A DNA stretch of 35,728 nucleotides from Balneolaceae bacterium UBA1514 (GTDB taxonomy: Bacteria > Bacteroidota > Rhodothermia > Balneolales > Balneolaceae), in NCBI GenBank assembly GCA_002323515.1, contig DCQQ01000043.1, forward strand, positions 1 to 35,728, in the 5' to 3' direction. The notes below the pieces were generated by a model. The model did no database searches. It saw only the letters and a program-made list of their open reading frames with translations, and had not been told where the DNA came from. The first letter of the stretch is position 1. Every line of letters starts with the position of its first letter. A program made the translations under genes and the position numbers. Below are positions 8,279-16,827 of the stretch, piece by piece.

Positions 8279-9358
8279 ATGGCTTCAACAATAAAGGTAG
8301 AGAAGGCGGCTACTTCCCGAATTCAGGAAGTGGATATGGATAACTTAGACTTTGGTCGGTGTTTCACGGATCACATGTTTGAGATGCAATATGAAAGTAA
8401 TGCCTGGAAAACGGGCCATCTTAAACCTTTTGGCCCCATTCAAATCACCCCGGCATTGAACGTGCTCCATTATGGGCAGGCCGTATTTGAAGGTATGAAG
8501 GCTTTTTATGTAGATGAGCATCAGATTAATTTATTCCGCCCAGATGTGCATCATGCCCGTTTTAATCGATCGTGTCAAAGAATGTGCATACCAGAAACTT
8601 CCTTTGAGGTATTTATTGAAGCATTGGAAACTCTTATTCGGCTAGATGCCGTTTGGGTGCCTCAGAAGCGAGGCACTGCGCTCTACATTAGACCCTTCAT
8701 TTTTGCTAACGAAGATTATCTCGCCGCTACAGTATCGTCTACTTACGTCTACTATATCATAATGTCCCCGGTGGGCGCCTATTATGCCGAAGGGTTTAAT
8801 CCAGTTTCTTTAACCACTTCGCCTGATTTTGTGCGTGCGGTACCTGGAGGAACTGGTGAGGCAAAAACATCGGGTAATTATGCAGCCAGTTTCCTACCCG
8901 CTCAACAAGCTAAGCAAGATGGATTTACACAGGTACTTTGGTTGGATGCCATTGAGCACAAGTACATTGAAGAAGTGGGTACCATGAACATCCACTTTCT
9001 CATTGACGACACATTGGTTACCCCCTCGTTAACGGGTTCGGTTTTATCAGGTATTACCAGAGATTCCGTTATCCAACTAGCTAAGGAGTGGGAATATGAG
9101 GTTCAAGAGCGTAGAGTTTCAATCGATGAAATCATGCAAGCATCTGCCGACGGCCGGCTTAAAGAAGTTTTTGGGAGTGGAACCGCTGCGGTTATCAGTC
9201 CTGTAGGATTAATTGCCCACAAAGGCCAAAAAATCGAAATTGGCAACGGTAAAATTGGCCCACTTGCAGAGCGATTGTACGATACCATTACGGGCATTCA
9301 ATACGGTCAAATAGAAGATCGTTTTGGCTGGACTCATCCCGTTACCCTTCATTCTTAA
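8279..9358 (+). CDS. ilvE: Branched-chain amino acid aminotransferase
   Basis: The 359-residue protein is a class IV PLP aminotransferase of the long (eukaryote-like/BCAT type II) form. It has LHYGQAVFEGMKAF near residues 63-76, YIRPFIFANE, and GTGEAKTSGNYAAS, where Lys196 is the expected Schiff-base lysine. EEVGTMNIHFLI and FGSGTAAVISPVG complete the cofactor site. It interconverts Leu, Ile and Val with their 2-oxo acids in the cytosol. The crcB start follows the stop by only 7 bases, so the two genes are likely co-transcribed although functionally unrelated. The ATG at 8279 is preceded by an AT-rich leader without a clear ribosome binding site. Confidence 0.95.
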   Translation: MASTIKVEKAATSRIQEVDMDNLDFGRCFTDHMFEMQYESNAWKTGHLKPFGPIQITPALNVLHYGQAVFEGMKAFYVDEHQINLFRPDVHHARFNRSCQRMCIPETSFEVFIEALETLIRLDAVWVPQKRGTALYIRPFIFANEDYLAATVSSTYVYYIIMSPVGAYYAEGFNPVSLTTSPDFVRAVPGGTGEAKTSGNYAASFLPAQQAKQDGFTQVLWLDAIEHKYIEEVGTMNIHFLIDDTLVTPSLTGSVLSGITRDSVIQLAKEWEYEVQERRVSIDEIMQASADGRLKEVFGSGTAAVISPVGLIAHKGQKIEIGNGKIGPLAERLYDTITGIQYGQIEDRFGWTHPVTLHS

Positions 9359-9365
9359 GTTCCAG

Positions 9366-9761
9366 GTGCAACTTCATACCATTATAGCAATCATGCTCGG
9401 TGGAAGTCTAGGCGCTTTGAGCCGGTACTTACTTAGTGTGGGAATAGAACGATGGCTAAAACCAGAAATTTTACCCGTCGGGACCATAGTGGTGAATCTT
9501 GTGGGATGTTTTTTAATCGGCCTACTAGCTGCCCTTTTTGAAGTAAAAAATTGGGGAAACGGCTGGATTCGAATGTTTCTATTCGTAGGATTTTTAGGCA
9601 GTTTTACCACTTTTTCCACCTATACTTTCGATACTTTTTTATTACTCAAAACGGATCAATTTGTGGCGGCCTTTCTAAATATGGGTTTTCAAGTCCTGTT
9701 CGGATTAGCCTTGGCCATAGCAGGATGGTATTCGATTTATGCCCTCAAGATCTCAGGTTGA
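9366..9761 (+). CDS. crcB: Fluoride ion channel CrcB/Fluc
   Basis: This is a small membrane protein of 131 residues with four predicted helices. Family motifs are GGSLGALSRYLL near the N-terminus, GTIVVNLVGCFLIGLL in helix 2, and GFLGSFTTFSTYTFDT in helix 3 with the conserved pore phenylalanines and polar track. CrcB forms dimeric double-barrelled channels that let fluoride leave the cytoplasm. I place the start at the GTG at 9366, which gives the usual short N-terminus (MQLHTIIAIMLGG) and sits just after the ilvE stop. The longer frame from 9324 would add residues encoded inside ilvE. No fluoride riboswitch can be seen, since the upstream DNA is ilvE coding sequence. Confidence 0.9.
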   Translation: MQLHTIIAIMLGGSLGALSRYLLSVGIERWLKPEILPVGTIVVNLVGCFLIGLLAALFEVKNWGNGWIRMFLFVGFLGSFTTFSTYTFDTFLLLKTDQFVAAFLNMGFQVLFGLALAIAGWYSIYALKISG

Positions 9762-9777
9762 TGTATCCTCAAACGCC

Positions 9778-10704
9778 TCAATACCCTTTGCGGCGATCCA
9801 CAAGAAACTGTGCGGGCATACCAGATGAAATTCGGCTGTAATTTTCCACAATCAAAGATGCAGCATCAGCTACTCTGGTTTTTGCCGCTATATGGGGGGT
9901 GATTATTACCTCCTTACGATCCCAAAAATGATGGTTTTGAGCAAGTGGTTCCTTCATGAATACATCCAAGTATGCTCCTTGAATATGCTGGGTATCCAGC
10001 GCATAGATTAGGTCTTCATCAACAAGTTGGGCCCCTCTTCCTGCATTTATAATAAAACTGGGTTTCGGCATGCTCTTAAAAAGTTCTAGATCTAGTAGGC
10101 CCTGAGTTTCGGATGTATTTGGAAGTAATGAAACTAAGACATTACACTGTTCAACAAAGGTGTGGAGTTCGCGCTGTTCATAACAACGCACCAGCGGAAG
10201 TTCTTTTTTGGATCGAGACCAGCCCAACACCCGGTAGCCTTGGGCTGCTAGGGAATGACTGACATAACTCCCAATGTTTCCCAGTCCCATAACCCCAATG
10301 CTAAGATCTTGATTTCGAAGGGTATCTTTAGGAGCCCAAGAAGTTTCTGATTGATTAGCTCGATAGAATAATCCATGGTGCCGAATATCCATAAGAGCCC
10401 ATTCAATATATGCGAGCATATCAGTGGCAAGGGATTTCACACTCATTCGGGCAATGGGAATATGAGCAGGTATACTGGCATCATCGAGAAGTTCAGCTAC
10501 ACTAGCTCCGTAGGACTGGATGAGCTGGAGGTTTGGATATGGACTCAGCCCATGTTCAGGTATGTTCCAGCATACACCCATCCTTACCGCCTCTTTTGCC
10601 GTTATTCTAGGCCATATATCCACCTTGATATTTGGGTCCAAACCTTGAATGTGTTCTTGCAGTTCGAGAAGATTTCTGTTTGTAGAGATCAGTGCTATTG
10701 CCAT
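9778..10704 (-). CDS. ghrA: Glyoxylate/hydroxypyruvate reductase A-like dehydrogenase
   Basis: This is a D-2-hydroxyacid dehydrogenase of 308 residues. The Rossmann motif is GVMGLGNIGSYVSHSLAAQG. The C-terminal catalytic region reads NAGRGAQLVDEDL (substrate-binding Arg), then LDVFMKEPL (Glu), then ITPHIAAKTR (catalytic His). The closing VDRRKGY closely matches the VDRQRGY ending of E. coli GhrA as I recall it, and LLPNTSETQG also agrees. GhrA reduces glyoxylate and hydroxypyruvate with NADPH. The ATG at 10704 gives a length near E. coli's 312; an ATG at 10752 would add 16 residues with no family counterpart and would run through the promoter-like inverted repeat. The gene is divergent from dnaE. 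Confidence 0.82.
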   Translation of the reverse strand: MAIALISTNRNLLELQEHIQGLDPNIKVDIWPRITAKEAVRMGVCWNIPEHGLSPYPNLQLIQSYGASVAELLDDASIPAHIPIARMSVKSLATDMLAYIEWALMDIRHHGLFYRANQSETSWAPKDTLRNQDLSIGVMGLGNIGSYVSHSLAAQGYRVLGWSRSKKELPLVRCYEQRELHTFVEQCNVLVSLLPNTSETQGLLDLELFKSMPKPSFIINAGRGAQLVDEDLIYALDTQHIQGAYLDVFMKEPLAQNHHFWDRKEVIITPHIAAKTRVADAASLIVENYSRISSGMPAQFLVDRRKGY

Positions 10705-10709
10705 GCTAG

Positions 10710-10778
10710 AATATAGGGTTTGATAACTAAAATTTGTGGAAAACTTGTGCACATAGTCTTTGTTGGTTACCCTATATT
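10710..10778. promoter_or_regulatory. Divergent ghrA/dnaE control region with 10-bp inverted repeat
   Basis: AATATAGGGT at 10710-10719 and ACCCTATATT at 10769-10778 are perfect reverse complements separated by 49 bases. Each gene therefore has the same ACCCTATATT box shortly before its start: 5 bases before the ghrA ATG and 20 bases before the dnaE ATG. The boxes could be paired -10 elements of divergent promoters or the two half-sites of one regulator. Between them lies TGTGGAAAA (10735-10743), which fits the DnaA-box consensus TTWTNCACA on the minus strand, followed by the 8-bp palindrome TGTGCACA. Confidence 0.45.
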
Positions 10779-10798
10779 AATAAGATAATAAACTATGT

Positions 10799-13700
10799 AT
10801 GTATCTAATATTTGACACCGAAACCACTGGTTTACCCCGAGATTATAGCGCACCAATAACACAATTAGATAATTGGCCAAGATTGGTTCAATTGGCTTGG
10901 CAGTTGCATGATCAGACAGGCGCACTACTATCGAGTGGAAACTATATCATTCGCCCAGAAGGCTTCACCATACCCTTTAATTCTGAACAAATTCATGGTA
11001 TTTCTACTGAAAGAGCCTTGAAGCAAGGAGTCGATCTCAAAGAAATACTCGAAATTTTTAGAAAAGATATTGATCGGGCCCACTTTTTAGTTGGGCATAA
11101 TGTGTCCTTTGATGAACGTGTGATGGGGGCAGAATACCTGCGAAACAGAATCCCTTCGGCTATCATGGATAAGGCTAAGTTAGACACAAAAGATGAGGGT
11201 ACTCAGTTTTGTGCAATTCCAGGTCCAAGAGGATTTAAGTGGCCTTCCCTAGGAGAACTTCATCATGCTTTATTTAACAAGGGGTTTGATGATGCACACG
11301 ATGCTGCCGCAGATGTAGAGGCTACCGCTCGTTGTTTTTTAGAATTGGTTCTACTTGGAGAGGGCAAGTTTAGCTTTCCATTAGATGCTAAATTGTATGA
11401 ATCCCCCCAGAGCTATCTTAAAAGAGAAAATTACATAAATCTCGTTTCACCAGATCGCATTAAGACCTCTGCGGCTCTTGTTGAACAAGCAGGGGATACA
11501 GAGAAATCAAAAGACCAACGTCCCCGTGAGCATAGCCCAATTGACCCAAGCATAGCAGAGCAAGGTAATTCTGTAGCCTCCGAAGAACAAAAAGAATCGG
11601 CAAAAAAAAAACTAGAAAAATGGACAGAGGGAGAGCCTCTTAGTTTCTCTCATCTGCACTGTCACTCGAAGTATTCTGTACTTAGATCCACGGCGGGGGT
11701 TAAAGATTTGGTCGCAAAGGCAGCGCAGTGGAAGATGCCGGCTGTGGGGCTTACGGATTTAGGCAATATGTTTGGCGCATTCACCTTTGTTGCAGAGGCT
11801 CATAAACAAGGGATCAAGCCCATTGTCGGGTGCGAATTGTATTTGGTTGAAGATCACGCTAAGAAAAAATTTACCCGTGAACATCGTGATTTACGTTGGC
11901 AAGTACCTCTACTGGCAAAGAATCAGCAGGGCTTCAAAAATTTATCGGAAATCTGTTCTCTTGGATACACCCAGGGTTACTATTATAAATATCCAAGAGT
12001 GGATAAACAGATCATTGCCGAGCACTCTAAAGATCTTATTGCTCTAAGTGGAGGTACTAACGGCCTACTTGGAGAACTCATTTTAAATAAAGGAATAGAG
12101 GCTGCAGAAACAGAAATTAGTTGGTGGATAGATTGTTTTGGAGATGATTTCTACCTTGAACTAATTGATCACGGATTACCTGAAGAAGAGCGCGTAAACG
12201 AAGTGTTTCGGGGTTTTTCTGAAAAATACGGCGTTTCATTAGTTGCTTCTAATAACTGCTTTTATATGGAAAAAACAGACGCAGATGCTCACGATGCTCT
12301 TATCTGTATTGCCGATGGAGCCCTCAAAAGTACGCCCATAGGTAAAGGGCGTGATTTTAGATATGGATTCCCTAACCATGAGTTCTATTTCAAGTCTTCT
12401 GAAGAGATGATCGGGATATTCTCTGATGTTCCAGAGGCAATCTATGGGACTTATGAAATTGCCCAAAAGGTAGAACCCATCGTGTTAGAGCGTGAGGTTA
12501 TTCTCCCTAAATTTGATATTCCGACAACCTTCGAAAATGAAGATGATTATCTGCGTCATCTCACCCTTGAAGGGGCTGCAATGAAATATGGTGAACTAAG
12601 TTCTGAGCTGAAAGACCGTATCGACTTAGAACTAGGAATTATTAAGGATATGGGCTTCCCAGGATATTTCCTTATTGTTCAGGATTTCATTTCAGCTGCT
12701 AAAAATATGGGGGTATATGTGGGCCCAGGAAGAGGTTCGGCCGCTGGTTCGGTGGTGGCTTATGCAACGGGTATTACCAACATAGATCCTTTTAAATATG
12801 ATTTACTTTTTGAACGATTTTTAAACCCTGAGCGCGTTAGTATGCCCGATATTGATATTGACTTTGATGATGAAGGTCGTCAAAAGGTTATTGAGTATGT
12901 GGTCGATAAATACGGGGCTGACCAGGTGGCGCATATAGTTACCTTCGGTTCTATGGCAGCGCGATCCTCAGTACGAGATGTAGCTCGAGTGCTTGATTTA
13001 CCCCTTTCCGATGCCGATCGAATAGCAAAATTAGTTCCAGAAAGACCAGGAACTTCACTGGATGATGCATTCTCGGAGGTAAGAGAACTAAGGGAAATTC
13101 GAGATGGGGAAGGTCTGGAAGCGGAAACACTGCGAATGGCGCAAATATTAGAAGGATCAGTTCGAAACACAGGCCTTCACGCCGCAGGCATTATCATCGC
13201 TCCCGATCAATTAACCGAATATATCCCTGTTAGCACAGCCAAAGATGCCGATCTGCAAGTGACGCAGTTTGATGGGGGTGTTATTGAGTCCGCTGGGATG
13301 CTGAAGATGGATTTCTTAGGCTTAAAAACTTTATCCATCCTGAAAACAGCTATTCAGTTTGCAAAAGAGAATCATCAAAAAAGCTACAACCTAGATGAGG
13401 TTCCCCTAGACGATTCAAAGACCTTTGAACTGTACCAAAAGGGTGGAACCTTAGGTACCTTTCAGTTCGAAAGTGAGGGGATGAGAAAGTACTTAAAAGA
13501 TCTGAAGCCAACTACCATTGACGACCTTATTGCCATGAATGCACTGTACAGGCCAGGGCCTATGCAATTTATTCCTAATTATATTGAGCGAAAGCATGGG
13601 CGTGAAAAGGTTGAATACGATCATGAGGACTTAGTTCCCTTATTACAGACTACTTTCGGAATCATGATTTATCAGGAACAGATCATGAAAGTTGCTCAGC

Positions 13701-15106
13701 AAATGGGTGGTTATAGCTTAGGAGAAGCCGACGTATTACGGCGCATAATGGGTAAGAAAAAAGCGGATTTACTTCCACCAGAAGAGGAAAAGTTTATTCG
13801 ACAATCCGTAGAACGTGGATACGACGAGAAAGTAGCTAAAAATGTATTTGATAAGATGGCCATGTTCGCCGGTTATGGGTTTAACAAATCCCACTCAGCA
13901 GCGTATTCGGTAGTGGCCTATCACACTATGTACTTTAAAGCTAACTATACCCCAGAGTATATGGCGGCAGTACTAAGTCATAACATGAGTGACATAAAGA
14001 AAATTGCCTCCTTCATTGAGGAATGTCAGCAACTTGGAATACCTGTAGACCCACCCAATATTAATACCTCTAGAGGGAGGTTTGTTGCTAAAGATGGTAG
14101 AGTACAGTATGGTATGTCTGCTATAAAAGGTGTAGGAGATAGTGCTATTCAACATATAGTAGAGCAGCGCGCTACCGAGGGCAAGTTTACATCTATTTTT
14201 GATTTTGCTTCACGGGTAGATGTTCGCGTATGCAACAGGCGTACCCTTGAAAGTTTAATACAGGCGGGTACTTTTGATACTTTATATGATAACAGAGCAC
14301 AACTTTTTCAGGGCGTGGAAGATATTTTATCCTACGCCAACAGAAAGCAAGAAGAAAAAAGATTAAACCAAGTTAATTTATTCGGTGGGTCTGGATCAGA
14401 TACCGCACTACAAGAGCCAAAACTCCCCAGTATTCCAAATTGGACATCTATAGAGAGACTAAATCGAGAGCGCGAATTAATCGGCTTTTATTTAAGCGGA
14501 CATCCTCTAGAGCGGCACAAAGAAGATATACAGCTGTTTTCGTCTCATACACTCTCCTCGGATATCATAGACCAACTCAATCACGATTCTGAATTAAACG
14601 TTATTGGAATTGTAACCTCAAAACGAGTTATAACGGATAAAAAAGGGCGACCCATCGCTTTTTTAATGGTAGAAGATAGACATTCTTCCATGGAAATGGC
14701 AGTCTTCAGTCAGCAATTTGATCAATATGCAGCTCTTCTTGAAGTAGATAATGTGCTTTGGATAAAGGGTCGTTACAGTAGACGTGACCGCGGAAATTCG
14801 ATGATTGTAGAAGCGGTGGAGAGGGTGGAAAATCTAAGAGAAAAACATCAGGATAAACTTCGTCTATCCATTCGATTACATACTCATAATCTAGAGAGTA
14901 GTTCCATCGACCGTTTGGTTGATCTGCTGAGTTTACACCAAGGCCATACCTATGTCAAAGCTCAAATTGAAAGTGAACAGATGGACTGGCCAATAGCGAT
15001 GAATATTCGCAAATTTGTGGTTGATCCCTCACCCACACTTATGCACGAATTACGTATATTACTAGGAGAAGAAAATGTAAAATTAGCTCTTCAAAATGGG
15101 ACTTGA
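10799..15106 (+). CDS. dnaE: DNA polymerase III alpha subunit with fused proofreading exonuclease
   Basis: At 1435 residues this is about 270 longer than E. coli DnaE. Residues 1-185 are a DEDDh exonuclease: FDTETTGL (Asp6, Glu8), HNVSFDE (Asp105) and HDAAADVEAT (His167, Asp172). A charged linker (about 200-275) leads to a PHP domain (HLHCHS, His287/His289), then the C-family polymerase core with GPGRGSAAGS, PDIDIDFD (Asp684, Asp686) and MDFLGLKT (Asp838). QVNLF (1191-1195) is a beta-clamp binding motif, followed by an OB fold. The PHP site looks eroded: TDLGN has Leu321 where active PHP has His, and NNCFY (485-489) replaces NDVHY. Proofreading is therefore probably done by the fused N-terminus. 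It is the replicative polymerase. An ATG at 10795 is out of frame and stops at once, so 10799 is the start. Confidence 0.95.
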   Translation: MYLIFDTETTGLPRDYSAPITQLDNWPRLVQLAWQLHDQTGALLSSGNYIIRPEGFTIPFNSEQIHGISTERALKQGVDLKEILEIFRKDIDRAHFLVGHNVSFDERVMGAEYLRNRIPSAIMDKAKLDTKDEGTQFCAIPGPRGFKWPSLGELHHALFNKGFDDAHDAAADVEATARCFLELVLLGEGKFSFPLDAKLYESPQSYLKRENYINLVSPDRIKTSAALVEQAGDTEKSKDQRPREHSPIDPSIAEQGNSVASEEQKESAKKKLEKWTEGEPLSFSHLHCHSKYSVLRSTAGVKDLVAKAAQWKMPAVGLTDLGNMFGAFTFVAEAHKQGIKPIVGCELYLVEDHAKKKFTREHRDLRWQVPLLAKNQQGFKNLSEICSLGYTQGYYYKYPRVDKQIIAEHSKDLIALSGGTNGLLGELILNKGIEAAETEISWWIDCFGDDFYLELIDHGLPEEERVNEVFRGFSEKYGVSLVASNNCFYMEKTDADAHDALICIADGALKSTPIGKGRDFRYGFPNHEFYFKSSEEMIGIFSDVPEAIYGTYEIAQKVEPIVLEREVILPKFDIPTTFENEDDYLRHLTLEGAAMKYGELSSELKDRIDLELGIIKDMGFPGYFLIVQDFISAAKNMGVYVGPGRGSAAGSVVAYATGITNIDPFKYDLLFERFLNPERVSMPDIDIDFDDEGRQKVIEYVVDKYGADQVAHIVTFGSMAARSSVRDVARVLDLPLSDADRIAKLVPERPGTSLDDAFSEVRELREIRDGEGLEAETLRMAQILEGSVRNTGLHAAGIIIAPDQLTEYIPVSTAKDADLQVTQFDGGVIESAGMLKMDFLGLKTLSILKTAIQFAKENHQKSYNLDEVPLDDSKTFELYQKGGTLGTFQFESEGMRKYLKDLKPTTIDDLIAMNALYRPGPMQFIPNYIERKHGREKVEYDHEDLVPLLQTTFGIMIYQEQIMKVAQQMGGYSLGEADVLRRIMGKKKADLLPPEEEKFIRQSVERGYDEKVAKNVFDKMAMFAGYGFNKSHSAAYSVVAYHTMYFKANYTPEYMAAVLSHNMSDIKKIASFIEECQQLGIPVDPPNINTSRGRFVAKDGRVQYGMSAIKGVGDSAIQHIVEQRATEGKFTSIFDFASRVDVRVCNRRTLESLIQAGTFDTLYDNRAQLFQGVEDILSYANRKQEEKRLNQVNLFGGSGSDTALQEPKLPSIPNWTSIERLNRERELIGFYLSGHPLERHKEDIQLFSSHTLSSDIIDQLNHDSELNVIGIVTSKRVITDKKGRPIAFLMVEDRHSSMEMAVFSQQFDQYAALLEVDNVLWIKGRYSRRDRGNSMIVEAVERVENLREKHQDKLRLSIRLHTHNLESSSIDRLVDLLSLHQGHTYVKAQIESEQMDWPIAMNIRKFVVDPSPTLMHELRILLGEENVKLALQNGT

Positions 15107-15241
15107 TAACCCTATTTTTATGAAGTAGTGCCTAAGAAGTTCCCATGAGAAAAGTCATAATGGAAACGATATAGCTTCCAGTTTTGTAAACATTTTCTCT
15201 AGGATATCACTCAAATTAAAACCAATTATATCATTACCATC

Positions 15242-15565
15242 ATGTCAAAAACTGTAGAAATAACCGACGCTAATTTCGATCAAGAAGTACTTCAATCCGA
15301 TAAACCCGTGCTCATCGATTTTTGGGCTGAATGGTGTGGCCCTTGTCGGATGATTGGTCCGGTTGTAGATGAAATGGCAGGAGAATACGAAGGCAAGGCT
15401 AAAATTGGTAAAATCAATGTAGATGTAAACCCCGAAGTATCCATTAAATATGGAATTCGAAGTATTCCAGCATTGCTAATATTCAAAAATGGTGAAGTTG
15501 TAGACCAAATCGTTGGTGCGGTACCTAAGACTCATTTGACCAAGCAGTTAGATATTCACGTTTGA
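15242..15565 (+). CDS. trxA: Thioredoxin
   Basis: This 107-residue protein is a standard thioredoxin with the active site WCGPC (Cys32, Cys35), the buried Asp in LIDFWAEW, and the cis-proline in RSIPALLIF. It reduces cytosolic protein disulfides with electrons from thioredoxin reductase. The ATG follows ATTACCATC with no Shine-Dalgarno; the same CATC-ATG arrangement recurs at 16202 and 17995. It is separated by 135 bases from dnaE and has a terminator-like hairpin just downstream, so it is probably transcribed alone. Confidence 0.96.
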   Translation: MSKTVEITDANFDQEVLQSDKPVLIDFWAEWCGPCRMIGPVVDEMAGEYEGKAKIGKINVDVNPEVSIKYGIRSIPALLIFKNGEVVDQIVGAVPKTHLTKQLDIHV

Positions 15566-15575
15566 CAATCTAATG

Positions 15576-15632
15576 GGCAATTTTAAATAACTGCATTTGA
15601 TTGAATATCGTTTCTGAAAGTTGCCTTTCTTG
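15576..15632 (+). terminator. Candidate intrinsic terminator after thioredoxin gene
   Basis: GGCAATTTT (15576-15584) can pair with AAAGTTGCC (15617-15625) over nine positions including one G-U. The loop is 32 bases and the 3' arm is followed by TTTCTTG. The position between two convergent genes fits a terminator for trxA. The long loop and interrupted T-run make it weak. Confidence 0.4.
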
Positions 15633-15633
15633 T

Positions 15634-16041
15634 TTAGAAGCTAATTCTCAAACATTTTTGCTCATTGTCCCACTCAATAGATGAAGAGTAAAGCTTCATT
15701 AAAAACCAGCCTCTTCCATGTTCTCTAAGCATTGCTTCTTGATCTAGAGGATTGGGAAGCTCCGAAGGGATAAAACCAGGACCTTCATCATAAATTTCTG
15801 CGGTCATACCTTCAGGTAAGATAGTAACATTGAGTTTTACGGCTTTACTTGAATCAAGTTCGTTACCATGTTCCATAGCATTGGTTACAGCTTCGCTTAG
15901 TACAAGCATGATTTCGTACTGTTTATCTTCGCTTAACTCGGTGTAACCTTCTACAGAATTCAAACACTCTTCAAGTTTTTCCAATTCTTCAAAGGCAGAT
16001 TGGAAAATAAAGGTCATTTTAATCGACTTTTTATCCGGCAT
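15634..16041 (-). CDS. RsbW/SpoIIAB-like ATP-binding regulatory kinase
   Basis: The 135-residue protein is a stand-alone GHKL ATPase domain of the anti-sigma-factor kinase type (HATPase_c_2). The N-box is EAVTNAMEHGN, the G1 box DEGPGF, and the G2 region HGRGWFLMKLYSSSIEW. Family members phosphorylate STAS-domain antagonists on Ser/Thr and, when free, bind sigma factors or other partners in the cytosol. No STAS protein, sigma factor or PP2C phosphatase is encoded in this window, so the partner is elsewhere. It is convergent with trxA and divergent from the HNH gene across a very AT-rich 160-base gap. Confidence 0.83.
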   Translation of the reverse strand: MPDKKSIKMTFIFQSAFEELEKLEECLNSVEGYTELSEDKQYEIMLVLSEAVTNAMEHGNELDSSKAVKLNVTILPEGMTAEIYDEGPGFIPSELPNPLDQEAMLREHGRGWFLMKLYSSSIEWDNEQKCLRISF

Positions 16042-16201
16042 TTAATGATGACTTAATATATAATAAGTATATACCAATAAGCATAAACTCAATTATCTTT
16101 GTATTATATATATTAAGATATTACAATTAGACGAGAAATTTAGTTCTGTTTTTGCATTCTCCATGAAATAATCGTTATCCAATAACCAAAAGAATGCCAT
16201 C

Positions 16202-16702
16202 ATGAACGCAACAGTTTTAGTACTCAATCAAGATTATCAACCTTTGAGCATATGCTCAGTGCAACGTTCTATGAAGCTTCTGTTTTTGGAAAAAGCAGAA
16301 CTACTCCATGACGATCCCGAAAAAGAATTAAGCACTACAAGGACTTCGTATCAGTACCCCTCAGTTATACGCTTACGTAACTACATACGAATACCCTATA
16401 CGAAAGTAGTGCTTTCCAGAAGAAATATTATGCGTAGAGATAAGTTCAGCTGTCAATACTGTGCAAAAAAGTCTGACCTAACCATAGATCATGTCCTGCC
16501 TAAAAGTAGGGGGGGTAAAGACCAATGGGAAAATCTGGTAACCGCTTGTGAAAAATGTAATGTAAAAAAGGGAAACAAAACTCCTCAAGAAGCTCAAATG
16601 CCACTTATTAGAAAGCCATACAGGCCTATTCCTATTACATTTTTTCGAGAGTATAACGGAAATGTACAAGATCCTTGGAAGCCTTATCTCTATATGACCT
16701 AA
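16202..16702 (+). CDS. Stand-alone HNH endonuclease-domain protein
   Basis: The 166-residue protein starts MNATVLVLNQDYQPLSICS, a conserved N-terminus of a widespread HNH family. The HNH centre follows: CQYC (zinc), LTIDHVLPKSRGG (the DH of HNH), WENLVTACEKCN (Asn and second CxxC), then KKGNKTPQEA. The zinc-stabilised beta-beta-alpha-metal fold can cut DNA, but the role of this chromosomal family is not settled and I would not call it a restriction enzyme or homing nuclease. There is no intron, intein or mobile element nearby. It lies between an RsbW-like gene (divergent) and mnmA, with 125 bases before mnmA. Confidence 0.8.
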   Translation: MNATVLVLNQDYQPLSICSVQRSMKLLFLEKAELLHDDPEKELSTTRTSYQYPSVIRLRNYIRIPYTKVVLSRRNIMRRDKFSCQYCAKKSDLTIDHVLPKSRGGKDQWENLVTACEKCNVKKGNKTPQEAQMPLIRKPYRPIPITFFREYNGNVQDPWKPYLYMT

Positions 16703-16708
16703 ATTCAA

Positions 16709-16733
16709 CGAATCAGTTAGTCAGATTGATTCG
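16709..16733. repeat. 7-bp perfect inverted repeat downstream of HNH gene
   Basis: CGAATCA (16709-16715) and TGATTCG (16727-16733) are exact reverse complements with an 11-base spacer, starting 6 bases after the HNH stop and about 95 bases before mnmA. No T-run follows, so it is not a standard terminator. It could be an mRNA 3'-end hairpin or an operator for mnmA. Confidence 0.3.
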
Positions 16734-16827
16734 GGTTCTGCGCTAAAAAGAGTGGCAGAATTCGTATATTATTGGTTCTAACTTGGTCTAGAGACCTATT
16801 CATTTCATAAAATACGATACATTTACT

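Noticed and set aside
9551-9841. Second plus-strand frame inside crcB running past its end
   Set aside because: It overlaps a well-supported crcB gene, has no recognisable domain, and runs into the end of ghrA.
10705-10752. Longer ghrA start at 10752
   Set aside because: Adds 16 residues with no counterpart in GhrA and covers the likely promoter box; 10704 fits family length.
15095-15121. GGG...CCC with T-run right after dnaE as a terminator
   Set aside because: Only a 3-bp stem, too weak to support.
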